From positions 2,280,001 through 2,344,000 of the forward strand of contig OZ024898.1 in assembly GCA_964017195.1 (NCBI GenBank): a stretch of 64,000 nt of DNA, written 5' to 3'. Under the pieces are notes generated by a model, which worked only from the letters and a program-made list of their open reading frames with translations, searched no databases and had not been told where the DNA came from. This document shows, one piece after another, positions 1 through 8,229 of this stretch. Position 1 is the first letter of the stretch, and each line of letters opens with the position of its first letter. A program made the translations under genes and the position numbers. This stretch comes from Siderastrea radians. Its lineage: Eukaryota; Cnidaria; Anthozoa; Scleractinia; Rhizangiidae.

Positions 1-493
1 CCTATTTGATACGTAATTGGAGGGTGATCACGTGGGTGTCCAATTACAGCTGTCCAATTTGAACTTTTTGTAATTGGATATCTGTAATCGGACGGGCGAT
101 GTAGCAGCTGTCGTAAGGTCTTCCACGATTAGTCCGCTAAACAATAGAACAAACAAATGAAACAGAACGAGGTGTAAAAACAATAGAGCTGCTACATATA
201 GCGGTCCAATGAAAATACAAGCTTTTGAGAGGTGCTACACTACCGAATCGGACAACTGCGCGCGCGTCAATCAGATGCATTGAAATGGGTTCTTGTTATA
301 GCTGTTTCTCCACTGCTTGCAAAACTGATAATTAAAAATATATCCCCGAAGGGAACGTAGATTTTCTAATCTCGCATTTTGTCATAGATACGATTAATTG
401 GTAACTGGACTTCGTGTCGTACAATTCAGGGGTAATCGTGCTCGTAATTTCATTACTCCCTGAATAGTACTCCACTCAGTCCAATTACCATTA
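1..493. other. Host flank, no gene seen
   Basis: No convincing open frame, splice-bounded exon or RNA gene is visible. There are only short ATTGGA/TCCAAT-type inverted words in the first 100 bases. The stretch lies left of the large element and its attached host repeat. Confidence 0.5.
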
Positions 494-534
494 CTTATTA
501 TTATTATTGTTATTATTATTATTATTATTATTAA

Positions 535-587
<53 letters not shown>
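494..587. repeat. (TTA)n microsatellite
   Basis: A nearly pure TTA/ATT trinucleotide run with one or two interruptions. Equivalent runs at 26889-26934 and 29349-29416 follow LINE 3' ends and precede the same flanking sequence, so this is the A/T-rich tail of a LINE-type insertion. The poly-isoleucine open frame across it is an artefact. Confidence 0.9.
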
Positions 588-588
<1 letters not shown>

Positions 589-675
589 ACGACGAGCTTG
601 AAAGGTGACAGAAGCATGAAAAAAATTTATTCCCACTCAAATATTCGCTTCCATTAGTCCAGAGTATCTGGGGCG
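588..675 (+). repeat. Host dispersed repeat, left piece
   Basis: The sequence after the TTA run (GACGAGCTTGAAAGGTGACA onward) recurs at about 24727-24815, 26938-27010 and 29418-29496. In those copies it runs straight into a block that here begins at 19713. The large element has therefore split one copy of this repeat. Confidence 0.8.
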
Positions 676-681
676 TATTTT
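676..681. repeat. Target-site duplication, left copy (TATTTT)
   Basis: The six bases TATTTT directly precede the left terminal repeat and are repeated exactly at 19707-19712 after the right one. A 6-bp duplication is the known signature of Polinton/Maverick integrases. Confidence 0.93.
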
Positions 682-756
682 AGTAGTTATAGAGTTGGCG
701 GTTCGAGACCAGTTTTTTCAAAACTGATCTTGAACAACGCCAACTCTATAACTACT
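682..756. repeat. Terminal palindrome, left end
   Basis: The outermost 75 bp fold back on themselves. The 19-bp arms AGTAGTTATAGAGTTGGCG (682-700) and its exact complement (738-756) flank inner arms that also pair imperfectly. The same structure is at 19632-19706. Such an end could form a terminal hairpin in single strands. Confidence 0.9.
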
Positions 757-1114
757 ATTCCATCAGATGGAGATCATTTCATCGAGATCAATTATTTGGA
801 TACTATATGTTTTTTCACATGTCAGTAAGGAGCCGAGCAGGCTCGGGAAGTCGTTGACTTCGTCAACGAGTGAGGCTCCTTTGCAGCTTGAATGTGGGTA
901 GAGACGAAGTCTCGTAGGGCACATCAAGCAATCACGGTTCATATGCTGGCTCCATCTGTTTCGCATTGGGGATGTTTCTTTTTGCGATGCTGGTTCCATT
1001 TTATGTATCCAACGCATTATTCAATCACGTGATTCCACACCACAGGAAGTTTATGATGAAATGGGACTTTCCCGATGAGTCATCAGATTGTCATGTAATA
1101 TCAGATGAACTTGT
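682..1114 (+). repeat. Left terminal inverted repeat
   Basis: 433 bp that match the reverse complement of 19252-19706 with few differences. The right copy carries about 20 extra bases (near 19325-19345) and the inner border is at the words ACTTGT/ACAAGT. It contains several small hairpins (around 832-880 and 900-915) and an open frame that is identical in both copies bar one residue. That frame is not counted as a gene. Confidence 0.95.
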
Positions 1115-1149
1115 AAGTACATAAAAAATATCTCATATAATAGTATAGA
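1115..1149 (+). promoter_or_regulatory. Probable promoter of the VLTF3-like gene
   Basis: An A/T-rich gap between the terminal repeat and the first gene. It ends in CATATAATAGTATAGAATG, the same TATA-then-ATG arrangement seen before most genes of the element. Confidence 0.45.
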
Positions 1150-1716
1150 ATGAATTGCAATGAAGATATTCACAATTACTTGAAAGAATCAGAAGTTGTT
1201 TGTCCTTTTTGTGACCAGCAAATAGATTTTTCCAGAAAACCAAAAGATGATAAATGCTGCAACAATCAGGATATTATCAATGATAATAGCATGCAAATTT
1301 GTAAATCTTGTGGTATTGTTCATAGATATAATTATGTTAAAGAATATGTTAATTTTTATGAGAACAGACATAAATTTATAAGAAAATCTGTATACCATAG
1401 AAAATATCATATAAATAACCATATAATGAAATTTCAAGACAACTATGGAATTCAGTTATCAAACTTACAGAAACACAAAATTGATGAGATTTATAATTAT
1501 ATAGGAAGTGTTATTCGTTTGGTTAATAGTAAAAGAAAAAGAAAAAGAATGATTAACATTAATTTTATTATGACAAAGATATTTCATATGATGGGAATTC
1601 CATTTGATAATATTCCAATTACTGAATGTAAAAAAACATTGAAAAGCTATAAAACATATTGGAGTGAAATTTATTCACTTAAAGGTGATGATATTAAAAA
1701 GATAATCATGCGCTGA
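1150..1716 (+). CDS. VLTF3-like zinc-ribbon protein (putative late transcription factor)
   Basis: 188 aa. Seen: an N-terminal zinc ribbon with CPFC at residues 18-21 and CKSC at 51-54. It is followed by an aromatic and histidine-rich segment (about 67-92) and a helical C-terminal half rich in lysine and arginine. This order resembles poxvirus late transcription factor VLTF3-type proteins found in large DNA viruses and some Polinton-like viruses, where they drive late genes. The assignment rests on architecture and motif feel, not on a search. It is the only rightward gene left of the leftward block and its 3' end overlaps the end of the converging membrane-protein gene by 11 bp. If correct, it would fit the promoter motif shared by the element's genes. 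Confidence 0.5.
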   Translation: MNCNEDIHNYLKESEVVCPFCDQQIDFSRKPKDDKCCNNQDIINDNSMQICKSCGIVHRYNYVKEYVNFYENRHKFIRKSVYHRKYHINNHIMKFQDNYGIQLSNLQKHKIDEIYNYIGSVIRLVNSKRKRKRMININFIMTKIFHMMGIPFDNIPITECKKTLKSYKTYWSEIYSLKGDDIKKIIMR

Positions 1717-2188
1717 ATTTATTATCATAATTTTTTAAGTATTTATCAACCACCGGGGTGATATCTACTATATAGTTGTCTATGATATTCATTTTAGACA
1801 GTAAATCATCTCTGTTAAATTCACCAGATCTTAATGCATCTATTATTTCATTCAACAAATGCTCATAATTTTGGTACGCAAATGTACAGCTGTGAATTTT
1901 CAGATCAACATTCTTATGCTTCATCCAGGTTTGTATCATAATTGATGCAGTTGATATTGCAACCAATGAAATACTGCCTGTTGGAATAGCAGCAACTATC
2001 CCTCCTGAAGCAAATATCACTGACATACTATTACCCAACAATTTCCATTTCTTGATACGTTTGGCAGCCATTTTGAAAGCCCACGACTTGCGGTGATACG
2101 TTTTATAGTATGATTTTAATTCTTCAATTTGGCTTCTCGTAAGTTTGTTTGAAATATGATTCCAGTCAAAAATATATTTCTTCTGCAT
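1706..2188 (-). CDS. Small two-helix membrane protein (SLATT-like layout)
   Basis: 160 aa from the ATG at 2188. The open frame extends to 2275 but only with a GTG, and that extension overlaps the upstream gene. Seen: a basic helical segment (YYKTYHRKSWAF), then two adjacent hydrophobic helices separated by a PTGS turn, then a soluble helical tail. This layout recalls the SLATT class of two-TM effector domains. That likeness is my inference and is weak. It starts 12 bp after the stop of the 2200-2625 gene and probably shares its transcript. Function unknown; a membrane or lysis role is possible. Confidence 0.6.
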   Translation of the reverse strand: MQKKYIFDWNHISNKLTRSQIEELKSYYKTYHRKSWAFKMAAKRIKKWKLLGNSMSVIFASGGIVAAIPTGSISLVAISTASIMIQTWMKHKNVDLKIHSCTFAYQNYEHLLNEIIDALRSGEFNRDDLLSKMNIIDNYIVDITPVVDKYLKNYDNKFSA

Positions 2189-2199
2189 ATACTTATAAC

Positions 2200-2625
2200 C
2201 TAGATTATAATTCCTTTGGCTAAACAAAATATCAATCCAAATATTTGACCACAAAGAGGGAATTTTTTCAGGCACGTGGGAGTATATCTTGCTGGTATCA
2301 TATACAAATATCCGCGATCTTTGCCAAAATCGCAGTAAAATCTACCAAATGCATCATGCAGTATGCTGTGCGTGTGTAATTTTCTGCTCCAACCAAACAA
2401 TGGTTCAAGTATTTGAGTTGTCCAACCATTACCTGCTCCAATTAACCCAATTTCGCCATCATTTATTTCAAGTACCTGATCTATTGTCAACGGCTCAGAG
2501 AAATGCTTATGGTACAAATATTGGTACACCAGAGCTGATTTCAATATAACTTCATTAGTTTCTGCGTGTTGCGTTTTTGTCTCATCCAGAAAATAATCTA
2601 CGTATTCTTGTATCTTTTCTATCAT
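2200..2625 (-). CDS. Conserved-looking protein of unknown function
   Basis: 141 aa, ATG at 2625. I do not recognise a named family. Seen: an acidic helical N-terminus, a glycine-rich centre (IGAGNGWTTQ), a strongly patterned aromatic stretch HSILHDAFGRFYCDFG, and a C-terminus of alternating hydrophobics with two cysteines. The motif richness and the absence of low complexity argue for a real gene. It lies between the lectin-like fibre gene and the membrane protein in a tight leftward cluster (14-bp gap upstream). A start in the element's AT-rich ATG context supports expression. Confidence 0.65.
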   Translation of the reverse strand: MIEKIQEYVDYFLDETKTQHAETNEVILKSALVYQYLYHKHFSEPLTIDQVLEINDGEIGLIGAGNGWTTQILEPLFGWSRKLHTHSILHDAFGRFYCDFGKDRGYLYMIPARYTPTCLKKFPLCGQIFGLIFCLAKGIII

Positions 2626-2639
2626 ACTTCTTTGTTAGA

Positions 2640-3929
2640 TTATTCATTAACTTCCTGGTTATTACCTCCGAGAATAGGATCACAATCAACCAAAAACCAA
2701 TTACACATAACGTGATGATGTAATTTTATTCTCAGTTCATCATGTTTTTCACCTTTGTAAAGACAATAAAAAGCTATATCTCCTTTTAATCCAGCTTTGC
2801 CATTTGGGTTCAAATCTCCGAATGTCATTTGATTGGAACCTGTTGATGATCTTGCTGTGAAATTAGCAAGTTTTTTTCCATTACACCATATTTCAGAAGC
2901 TTCAGAACCACCAGGCACATCCCAATGAACTGATAAACTTATCCATTTATTGAGTTCAGAAGCATTAGCCTTTGATTCGTAATCTGCTATTGGATTCACA
3001 TTAAGCAGTCCACTTGAACCGATTACAACAAACTGAGGATCAGCACCAGATACAACCAATGATTCATCAATTGAGAAGCATACAAATTTATCCCAACCTG
3101 CGTCATCATGACCAAAAAGTCCATTTCGAATAGCAGCATGTGTTCCTGTAAATGAGTTCAATCGATAAACTATGTAAACATTAACAATATCAGATACACC
3201 TCCAACTGGATTCAAATTTATGTCTGATATCATTCTTTTGCTTCCATCGAATTTCAAATAATATCTGAAATTTGTTTTTTCAGCCTTTGTACAAAGCAAT
3301 GGTCTATTTGCATTATTGGTTTGAATAGCATGGTTTTCTTTTAGCGATTGATCAAACAGTTGGATTACCTCTCTTCCAGGTTTATTCAATTCGATTTCAG
3401 TGGATAAACCTCTATCAGTTTTATATAAACAATCAGCTAATTGATAAGATTCCCACAATAATGTTTCTGATAAATTGAGCATAACTTGGGCTTGTACTTC
3501 ATTCAAAACAGTTGAACTCATATTATTAGTTGCTAATTCTATGTCTGTTTCTCTGATTGATGCTATTTTAGCCTCTAAATTATTGTCTGCTGTTTGTATG
3601 TCGCCAGCTATTTTGGTATCTAAATTTGTAATAGCTGTTTGAACATGAGATCTCAGTGTTGCGTCTGCTGTTTGTATTTCACCTTGCAATGATGTATGGA
3701 TTGTATCAAGTTGTCCTTTTGAAACAGCGTGATCTGCATTAATACCATCTTTTATAACAATATTTCTATCCTCTGTGTCGATGTGACCATCATCATTTAT
3801 ATGTAATTGTTCATGGTGTTTATAAATGAAATCTGGATCAATGTTGCTATTGTAATTTACTGTATATTCTATTTTATTACCATCATCATCATATATATGA
3901 TTTCCATTTTCATCTTCAACGTATGGCAT
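2640..3929 (-). CDS. Fibre-like attachment protein with LamG/ConA-like C-terminal domain
   Basis: 429 aa, ATG at 3929 in an ATATATGCC context. Seen: an acidic N-terminus, a repeated coiled-coil-like region (about 65-135) with recurring I-TAD-NL words, a short link, then a C-terminal beta-rich domain of about 230 residues. That domain resembles a concanavalin-type lectin/LamG fold (F-H-D-AGWDKFVCF, LSVHWDVPGG, IWCNGKKLANF). Known: Polinton and adenovirus-type particles carry trimeric fibres whose distal domains bind cell-surface ligands. The N-terminal shaft plus lectin-like head fits that role but the ligand is unknown. It is part of the leftward fibre cluster with the next two frames. Confidence 0.7.
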   Translation of the reverse strand: MPYVEDENGNHIYDDDGNKIEYTVNYNSNIDPDFIYKHHEQLHINDDGHIDTEDRNIVIKDGINADHAVSKGQLDTIHTSLQGEIQTADATLRSHVQTAITNLDTKIAGDIQTADNNLEAKIASIRETDIELATNNMSSTVLNEVQAQVMLNLSETLLWESYQLADCLYKTDRGLSTEIELNKPGREVIQLFDQSLKENHAIQTNNANRPLLCTKAEKTNFRYYLKFDGSKRMISDINLNPVGGVSDIVNVYIVYRLNSFTGTHAAIRNGLFGHDDAGWDKFVCFSIDESLVVSGADPQFVVIGSSGLLNVNPIADYESKANASELNKWISLSVHWDVPGGSEASEIWCNGKKLANFTARSSTGSNQMTFGDLNPNGKAGLKGDIAFYCLYKGEKHDELRIKLHHHVMCNWFLVDCDPILGGNNQEVNE

Positions 3930-3945
3930 ATATCATTATGTTGGA

Positions 3946-5094
3946 TTAATTGAATGTTACAGGTAGGTATTTAATAAGTATTGGCAAATTGTTTTGTTTT
4001 AGTAATCTGATTCTTCGTATACCTGCTGAGAATACTCTATTGATTGTTATAGTTATGTCACCAGTAATATAATTGAAATTATATGTAGGAGTCCCAAAAT
4101 TTTTAAGGCTAATTATTAGTTTATCACTACCTCTCGCTTTTCCAATTGTGTTTTGTATTACTATGCTTTTTATAAATATATTGTCCTCTAGGCTTAATAG
4201 TTGACCATCATCAAATACAGCTTGCTTGTGTCGATTTATTCGTGCATGAAGATAAGATATACCTAAATTTAAGGATGCTTTGGATAGAGCGTCATTAGGG
4301 TTTACTGCACGAGCTAAATTGACAATTCTTTTATTATTTAAATTCAAGTCTCTAGTCATTTTGTTGGTGCCATCAACTTTGATAAACGTATTTCGTGTCA
4401 TAACATTAATTCTGTTGTTAACAAACTCGACACATGCGGCGTCTCTTGGGTTTGATGGAAGATCCAGATTGATAATTTTATTTTTATTTAAATCAAGATT
4501 CGTTTGTATTACCATTTTACCATTTTCTACAATGTATGCCGTATCATACACATCCGAATCTACATTACTCTGTGATCCTTTGACTCCATATACAATCAAA
4601 TAACCAACTCCTTGAGTGGAGCTACTTGCAGTGCCCTGACAATGCATGTCAATGTAAATGTATTCGGGAGGAGTTATGCTCCACTTATGTAAGTGAACAA
4701 TCGATCTACTGTAATTAACAAACAGCTTAGTTGATTGTTGACCAATATTTAGTGAAGTGGAAACGACACTCACTGACAAATTTGTTGTGCTTGGAGGGAA
4801 AAATTCAATAGCTAAAGTGTACTCGCCTTCTGGAAGTTTGTACATATTAAAGCCAATGCGAGAAGAATACTCATTTTGAGCGTCTTTCCCCATTTTAAAT
4901 TTATAAGCTTTTTTGTTGACATTGTGGGGGGAACCAGAAAAGTCAACAATGCCATCAACTATTATGTTGTTTTCACTTGAAGATTCATCGGCATTTTCCA
5001 TGAGATACCTGAAAACGTCTTTCTTATTGGTTGAGCTGGTGATGTGAGACTCCTTGATTTTTGTGTCAAAGTAAGTTTTCAGCCCTACAGTCAC
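3946..5094 (-). CDS. Fibre-like protein, downstream part (frame-broken from 5138-5851)
   Basis: 382 aa in the longest frame, opening with a GTG at 5094. The frame is open further upstream without an ATG. Seen: a beta-rich N-terminal part, then repeats of the form DLNLNNKRIVNLA...NPNDALSK, typical of fibre shafts, and a C-terminal beta-rich tip. The repeat at about 4280-4603 is a near copy of one in the frame at 5138-5851. The two frames are offset by one base around 5095-5150 while the repeat pattern continues across the gap. This looks like one long fibre gene broken by a single indel, or less likely a +1 programmed shift. Confidence 0.6.
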   Translation of the reverse strand: MTVGLKTYFDTKIKESHITSSTNKKDVFRYLMENADESSSENNIIVDGIVDFSGSPHNVNKKAYKFKMGKDAQNEYSSRIGFNMYKLPEGEYTLAIEFFPPSTTNLSVSVVSTSLNIGQQSTKLFVNYSRSIVHLHKWSITPPEYIYIDMHCQGTASSSTQGVGYLIVYGVKGSQSNVDSDVYDTAYIVENGKMVIQTNLDLNKNKIINLDLPSNPRDAACVEFVNNRINVMTRNTFIKVDGTNKMTRDLNLNNKRIVNLARAVNPNDALSKASLNLGISYLHARINRHKQAVFDDGQLLSLEDNIFIKSIVIQNTIGKARGSDKLIISLKNFGTPTYNFNYITGDITITINRVFSAGIRRIRLLKQNNLPILIKYLPVTFN

Positions 5095-5137
5095 ATCAGC
5101 TTTGGCGGTGTGTACCTTACTGCTGACATAGCCGACA

Positions 5138-5851
5138 TTATGCTGATTTTATGTCTTTGTCATCGGTGTTCAAGTTGATTATTGTTTTTTCATTTAAATT
5201 CAAGTTACCAGTCATATTGTTGGTGCCATCAACTTTGAGAAACTTTTTTTGTGTCATGTCATCAATTCTGTTGTTAACAAACTCGACACATGCGGCGTCT
5301 CTTTGGTTTGATGGAAGATCAAGATTGATAATTGAATTATTTTTCATATCAATATCAGATCCTTTATCCAGTTTTTTTTCAAGCTGATTTTCGACATACT
5401 TTTTATTAACACAATGGTCTGAATTAACTGGATCTTTCACATTTGTGATGAAATTATTGTTCATGTCAATATGTTGCTCCATTCGACCTCCTTCCTTCTT
5501 TGACAAGAATATCTCTCTTTGCGATTCATAACTGATAACCTTGTTGAGATTACCATGAACTGGATAATTGTCTTTTGGGACAACGAGTGACCCTGTCATC
5601 GTATCACCAGATATTGCAACAAACTGAGTTGTATCCACACTTGGAATCTTAGCTATTTCACTATCTAACTGACTTTTTGTAACCACATCATTATTATTGG
5701 TTCCCTGTTTCACATTAACCAGTTTTTTATTCTGCATATCATAATCATTATTAGCATCTAATTTAAATCCAATACCAGGTAAACCTCTTGAACCTATCTT
5801 GCCTAGTCCTTGAGAATCATCATGATTAAGGATACCGTTAGTATAACTCAT
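5138..5851 (-). CDS. Fibre-like protein, upstream part with shaft repeats
   Basis: 237 aa, ATG at 5851 in a TTAATATATGAG context. Seen: an N-terminus with a glycine-rich stretch (GSRGLPGIGF), then four shaft repeats built as D-N-(K/F)-(L/I)-x-N-V/L followed by a D-x-V/A-x-K-x-(Y/F)-V helix, ending abruptly. The last repeat has a near copy in the downstream frame, so an internal duplication of roughly 200-300 bp is likely. Its stop at 5138 comes just where the downstream frame takes over. It starts 12 bp after the ATPase gene, so fibre and ATPase genes form one leftward cluster. Confidence 0.6.
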   Translation of the reverse strand: MSYTNGILNHDDSQGLGKIGSRGLPGIGFKLDANNDYDMQNKKLVNVKQGTNNNDVVTKSQLDSEIAKIPSVDTTQFVAISGDTMTGSLVVPKDNYPVHGNLNKVISYESQREIFLSKKEGGRMEQHIDMNNNFITNVKDPVNSDHCVNKKYVENQLEKKLDKGSDIDMKNNSIINLDLPSNQRDAACVEFVNNRIDDMTQKKFLKVDGTNNMTGNLNLNEKTIINLNTDDKDIKSA

Positions 5852-5862
5852 ATATTAATGGT

Positions 5863-6504
5863 TTAGATTTTTTCGTCGAAATTTCGGGCTACCTTTTTTT
5901 TCACCTTATCAACATACAAAAAACTATATGGATCCTTAGTGGCCTTTTGGTAATTTTCTTTGTTAACACCCAATTCTCTACAAATCATGGATTGTTCATT
6001 TCTTGATGGGAAATCGAATATGCAATAATGTGAACTATTCAGTCTTATTGTTTTATCTGTCCCATAATAACTTTGTGACAAATAGATACAAGAGCAGTTT
6101 TTGTTTCTAGAATTGGTGAAGTAGTCACGTATCCGTTCGTCATTTTTCTTACCTGTATTCAAATAGTCATCAAATATGATTAATTTTTGGTTTTCATCAG
6201 ACAAATCTGTTAGAGGGATGATTTCATCATTACTTGCTTCTATCACGTCATAACCAACCTCTTTTGATATTGGTTCAAGAGATTTCAACAGATGCTTATA
6301 TTTGCTTTGGGAGAGATTTCGAGCATAAAGGTATATCTTATCAAAATAGAGAAGCCTATATATCATATCCAGCAGAAGGTTGGTTTTACCACCACCAGAG
6401 GGAGCACAAATAAGCATTCTAAAACATCGGTTTGGCATGAAACTCTTTAATTGAACAAAATCGTCATTACCATCATCTTGGATGTCATAATTTTGAATCT
6501 TCAT
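5863..6504 (-). CDS. A32-like genome-packaging ATPase
   Basis: 213 aa, ATG at 6504. Seen: Walker A APSGGGKT at residues 34-41, Walker B LIIFDD at 108-113, and a following sensor-like region with YLSQSYYGT. Known: FtsK/HerA-family ATPases of the A32 type pump the viral genome into capsids and are one of the four morphogenesis genes shared by Polintons, virophages and large DNA viruses. Length and motif spacing are normal and the frame is intact. It is the first gene of the leftward cluster, transcribed from a promoter shared with the rightward gene at 6622. Confidence 0.92.
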   Translation of the reverse strand: MKIQNYDIQDDGNDDFVQLKSFMPNRCFRMLICAPSGGGKTNLLLDMIYRLLYFDKIYLYARNLSQSKYKHLLKSLEPISKEVGYDVIEASNDEIIPLTDLSDENQKLIIFDDYLNTGKKNDERIRDYFTNSRNKNCSCIYLSQSYYGTDKTIRLNSSHYCIFDFPSRNEQSMICRELGVNKENYQKATKDPYSFLYVDKVKKKVARNFDEKI

Positions 6505-6621
6505 ATATCATTTGTTTATACAATTTCACACGCTATGCGACACGCTATGCGAGCGTTTTTATATATGATAACCCTAATTTTTCCGAACAAAATACGAAAT
6601 TTTATGTAAACAAATGATATA
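6505..6621. promoter_or_regulatory. Divergent promoter with mirrored start-site element
   Basis: The gap between the two gene blocks. The 15-bp word TAAACAAATGATATA lies immediately before both starts, once on each strand (minus strand ending at 6504, plus strand 6607-6621). The centre holds a direct repeat of CACGCTATGCGA (about 6529-6552). The mirrored words read directly into each ATG, giving leaders of almost no length. Confidence 0.7.
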
Positions 6622-7617
6622 ATGAGTTTACTCAAATGGAAACAATTAGCAGATAGTCGATCTGAGCTTGGTAAAAAGATTAACACAGTAAGAGATACAA
6701 TAAAACAAAAAAAGATATCTGATCAAATGGGTGAAGTCGAGGCAGAGAAACTTTTCAAACCTATAACATCTGAGTTAAAGGAACTTACAGCCCCAAAAGC
6801 ACCGTTGAGAAGATTGGTAAAGAAAAAGCGATCTGTTCCAGATTATGGAATAGCTATTGATGATGAAGTGCCTGATTATGGATTGGACGATTTGTTTGAT
6901 CAACCTGTTTTACCTGAAAAAGAGAAACAGATAGTTCCAAAACCTCCATCTTATGAAGATGTCCTTGAGGATTTAGCATCAGGTAAAAAACAAATGTATA
7001 TAGATCCAGAATACATGTATGAACCTGAAGATCTTCCTCCAGAATACGAAGAAGAAGAAGTACCAGATTATGAAATTCTTGAAGAGGATAGAATAAATCA
7101 AGCTTTAGATGACCTTCAAATACCGAATTATGACGACGTCGAATTACGACTCAAACAAGAAGATATGAATGACAAAAAGAGGAAATCTTATCTTACCAAA
7201 ACCCTTAAAAAGGCTAAAGAGAAACGGCAACAACTAAATGGTTATTTGAGTGATATCACTAAAAAATTAAATAGTGGTTTGATTACTGAAGCTGAGGCTC
7301 AATATCGAAGAAAAATTATTCAAGATACAAGAAAGGTTCTGACTGATTATATGAATTACAATCAACAAAAACTCAAATCTATTAAAGGATCTGGTTTGAA
7401 GAAAAAAACAAAAAGAGGTGGACAGGTAATGTTTTTCAACAATCCGACAGAAATGATTAAAAAACTTGAACTGATTATCGGATCGATAATTGCTGGGAAT
7501 AATAGCATCGAATTACGGAATACTGGCGTCACTCTTATCGACATCTTGTTGAGAAATTCAATACTCAATAAGTCACAATACAACAAAATATACAAAAACT
7601 ATTTTAGTCTAAATTAA
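6622..7617 (+). CDS. Putative virion protein with two PPxY motifs
   Basis: 331 aa, unrecognised family. Seen: a basic N-terminus, an acidic middle with PPSY at 108-111 and PPEY at 139-142, four short repeats of the type VPDY(G) (72-76, 83-87, 147-150, 167-170), a charged coiled coil (about 180-250), an adenain-type cleavage motif IKGSG at 254-258 followed by a basic patch, and a C-terminal helical domain. Known: PPxY motifs bind WW domains of Nedd4-type ubiquitin ligases, and adenovirus protein VI uses one during entry. It is first in the rightward structural block and just before the penton-like gene, so a minor virion protein is the likely role. Confidence 0.7.
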   Translation: MSLLKWKQLADSRSELGKKINTVRDTIKQKKISDQMGEVEAEKLFKPITSELKELTAPKAPLRRLVKKKRSVPDYGIAIDDEVPDYGLDDLFDQPVLPEKEKQIVPKPPSYEDVLEDLASGKKQMYIDPEYMYEPEDLPPEYEEEEVPDYEILEEDRINQALDDLQIPNYDDVELRLKQEDMNDKKRKSYLTKTLKKAKEKRQQLNGYLSDITKKLNSGLITEAEAQYRRKIIQDTRKVLTDYMNYNQQKLKSIKGSGLKKKTKRGGQVMFFNNPTEMIKKLELIIGSIIAGNNSIELRNTGVTLIDILLRNSILNKSQYNKIYKNYFSLN

Positions 7618-8226
7618 TAATATATATGAATAGACAACTTGTATTATCATCCCATACCGTAAAAAACCAAAGTAGTAATAAACCATCGGATTTCACAATC
7701 AAATACCGTAATCCGATAATACTAGATTCAAACAGACAATATGAAATAGGCCTAGACCGAATCATTTCGATGTCATTCACTTGGTTTAATGTGACAAACG
7801 AACTCAATAATCAGAAAATAAGATATTCAACAGATAGTGGTGCTAATTGGACGGAAATTATATTCAACCCTGGAGTGTGGAATTACATTGATTTTGACAA
7901 TTTAATCAAAGAAAAAACAAAAACAGGAACCTCATCAAACCCTCAATATCCAATCACTCTGGAGTTTAACGATACTATATTCAGGACAATAATAACACTT
8001 GCATCAAATTACAGATTAGATCTTACTAAAAGTAATTTTAATGATCTTATTGGTTTCAATAAAAAGATTCTAACAAGTAGTGTAAATGTCGGAGATTACA
8101 TTCCTAATCTCTCACAAGACAGAGAAATATTGAATGTTCATTGTGATTTGATAAGTGACAGTCTTGTGGATGGTGAAGAGTCAGATATTATATATAGTTT
8201 CAGTACTTCAACTCTCACTCCGAGTT

Positions 8227-8229
8227 ATA
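8227..8229. repeat. Target duplication ATA of the foldback insertion (left)
   Basis: ATA at 8227-8229 is repeated at 9262-9264 on the other side of the insertion. Removing one copy plus the insertion restores phase in the capsid gene, which supports these exact borders. Confidence 0.85.

Noticed and set aside
394..636. Poly-isoleucine open frame
   Set aside because: Translation of a TTA microsatellite.
763..1017. An 84-codon open frame in the left terminal repeat, mirrored at 19371-19625
   Set aside because: The two copies agree because the terminal repeats agree, so this is no evidence of coding. The frame overlaps several hairpins and has no recognisable motif. It could be revisited if conserved in unrelated copies.
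2189..2275. N-terminal extension of the membrane protein by a GTG start, or a frameshift from the 2200-2625 gene
   Set aside because: The offset is -1, but no canonical slip heptamer lies in the overlap, and a good ATG occurs at 2188 just after the upstream stop.
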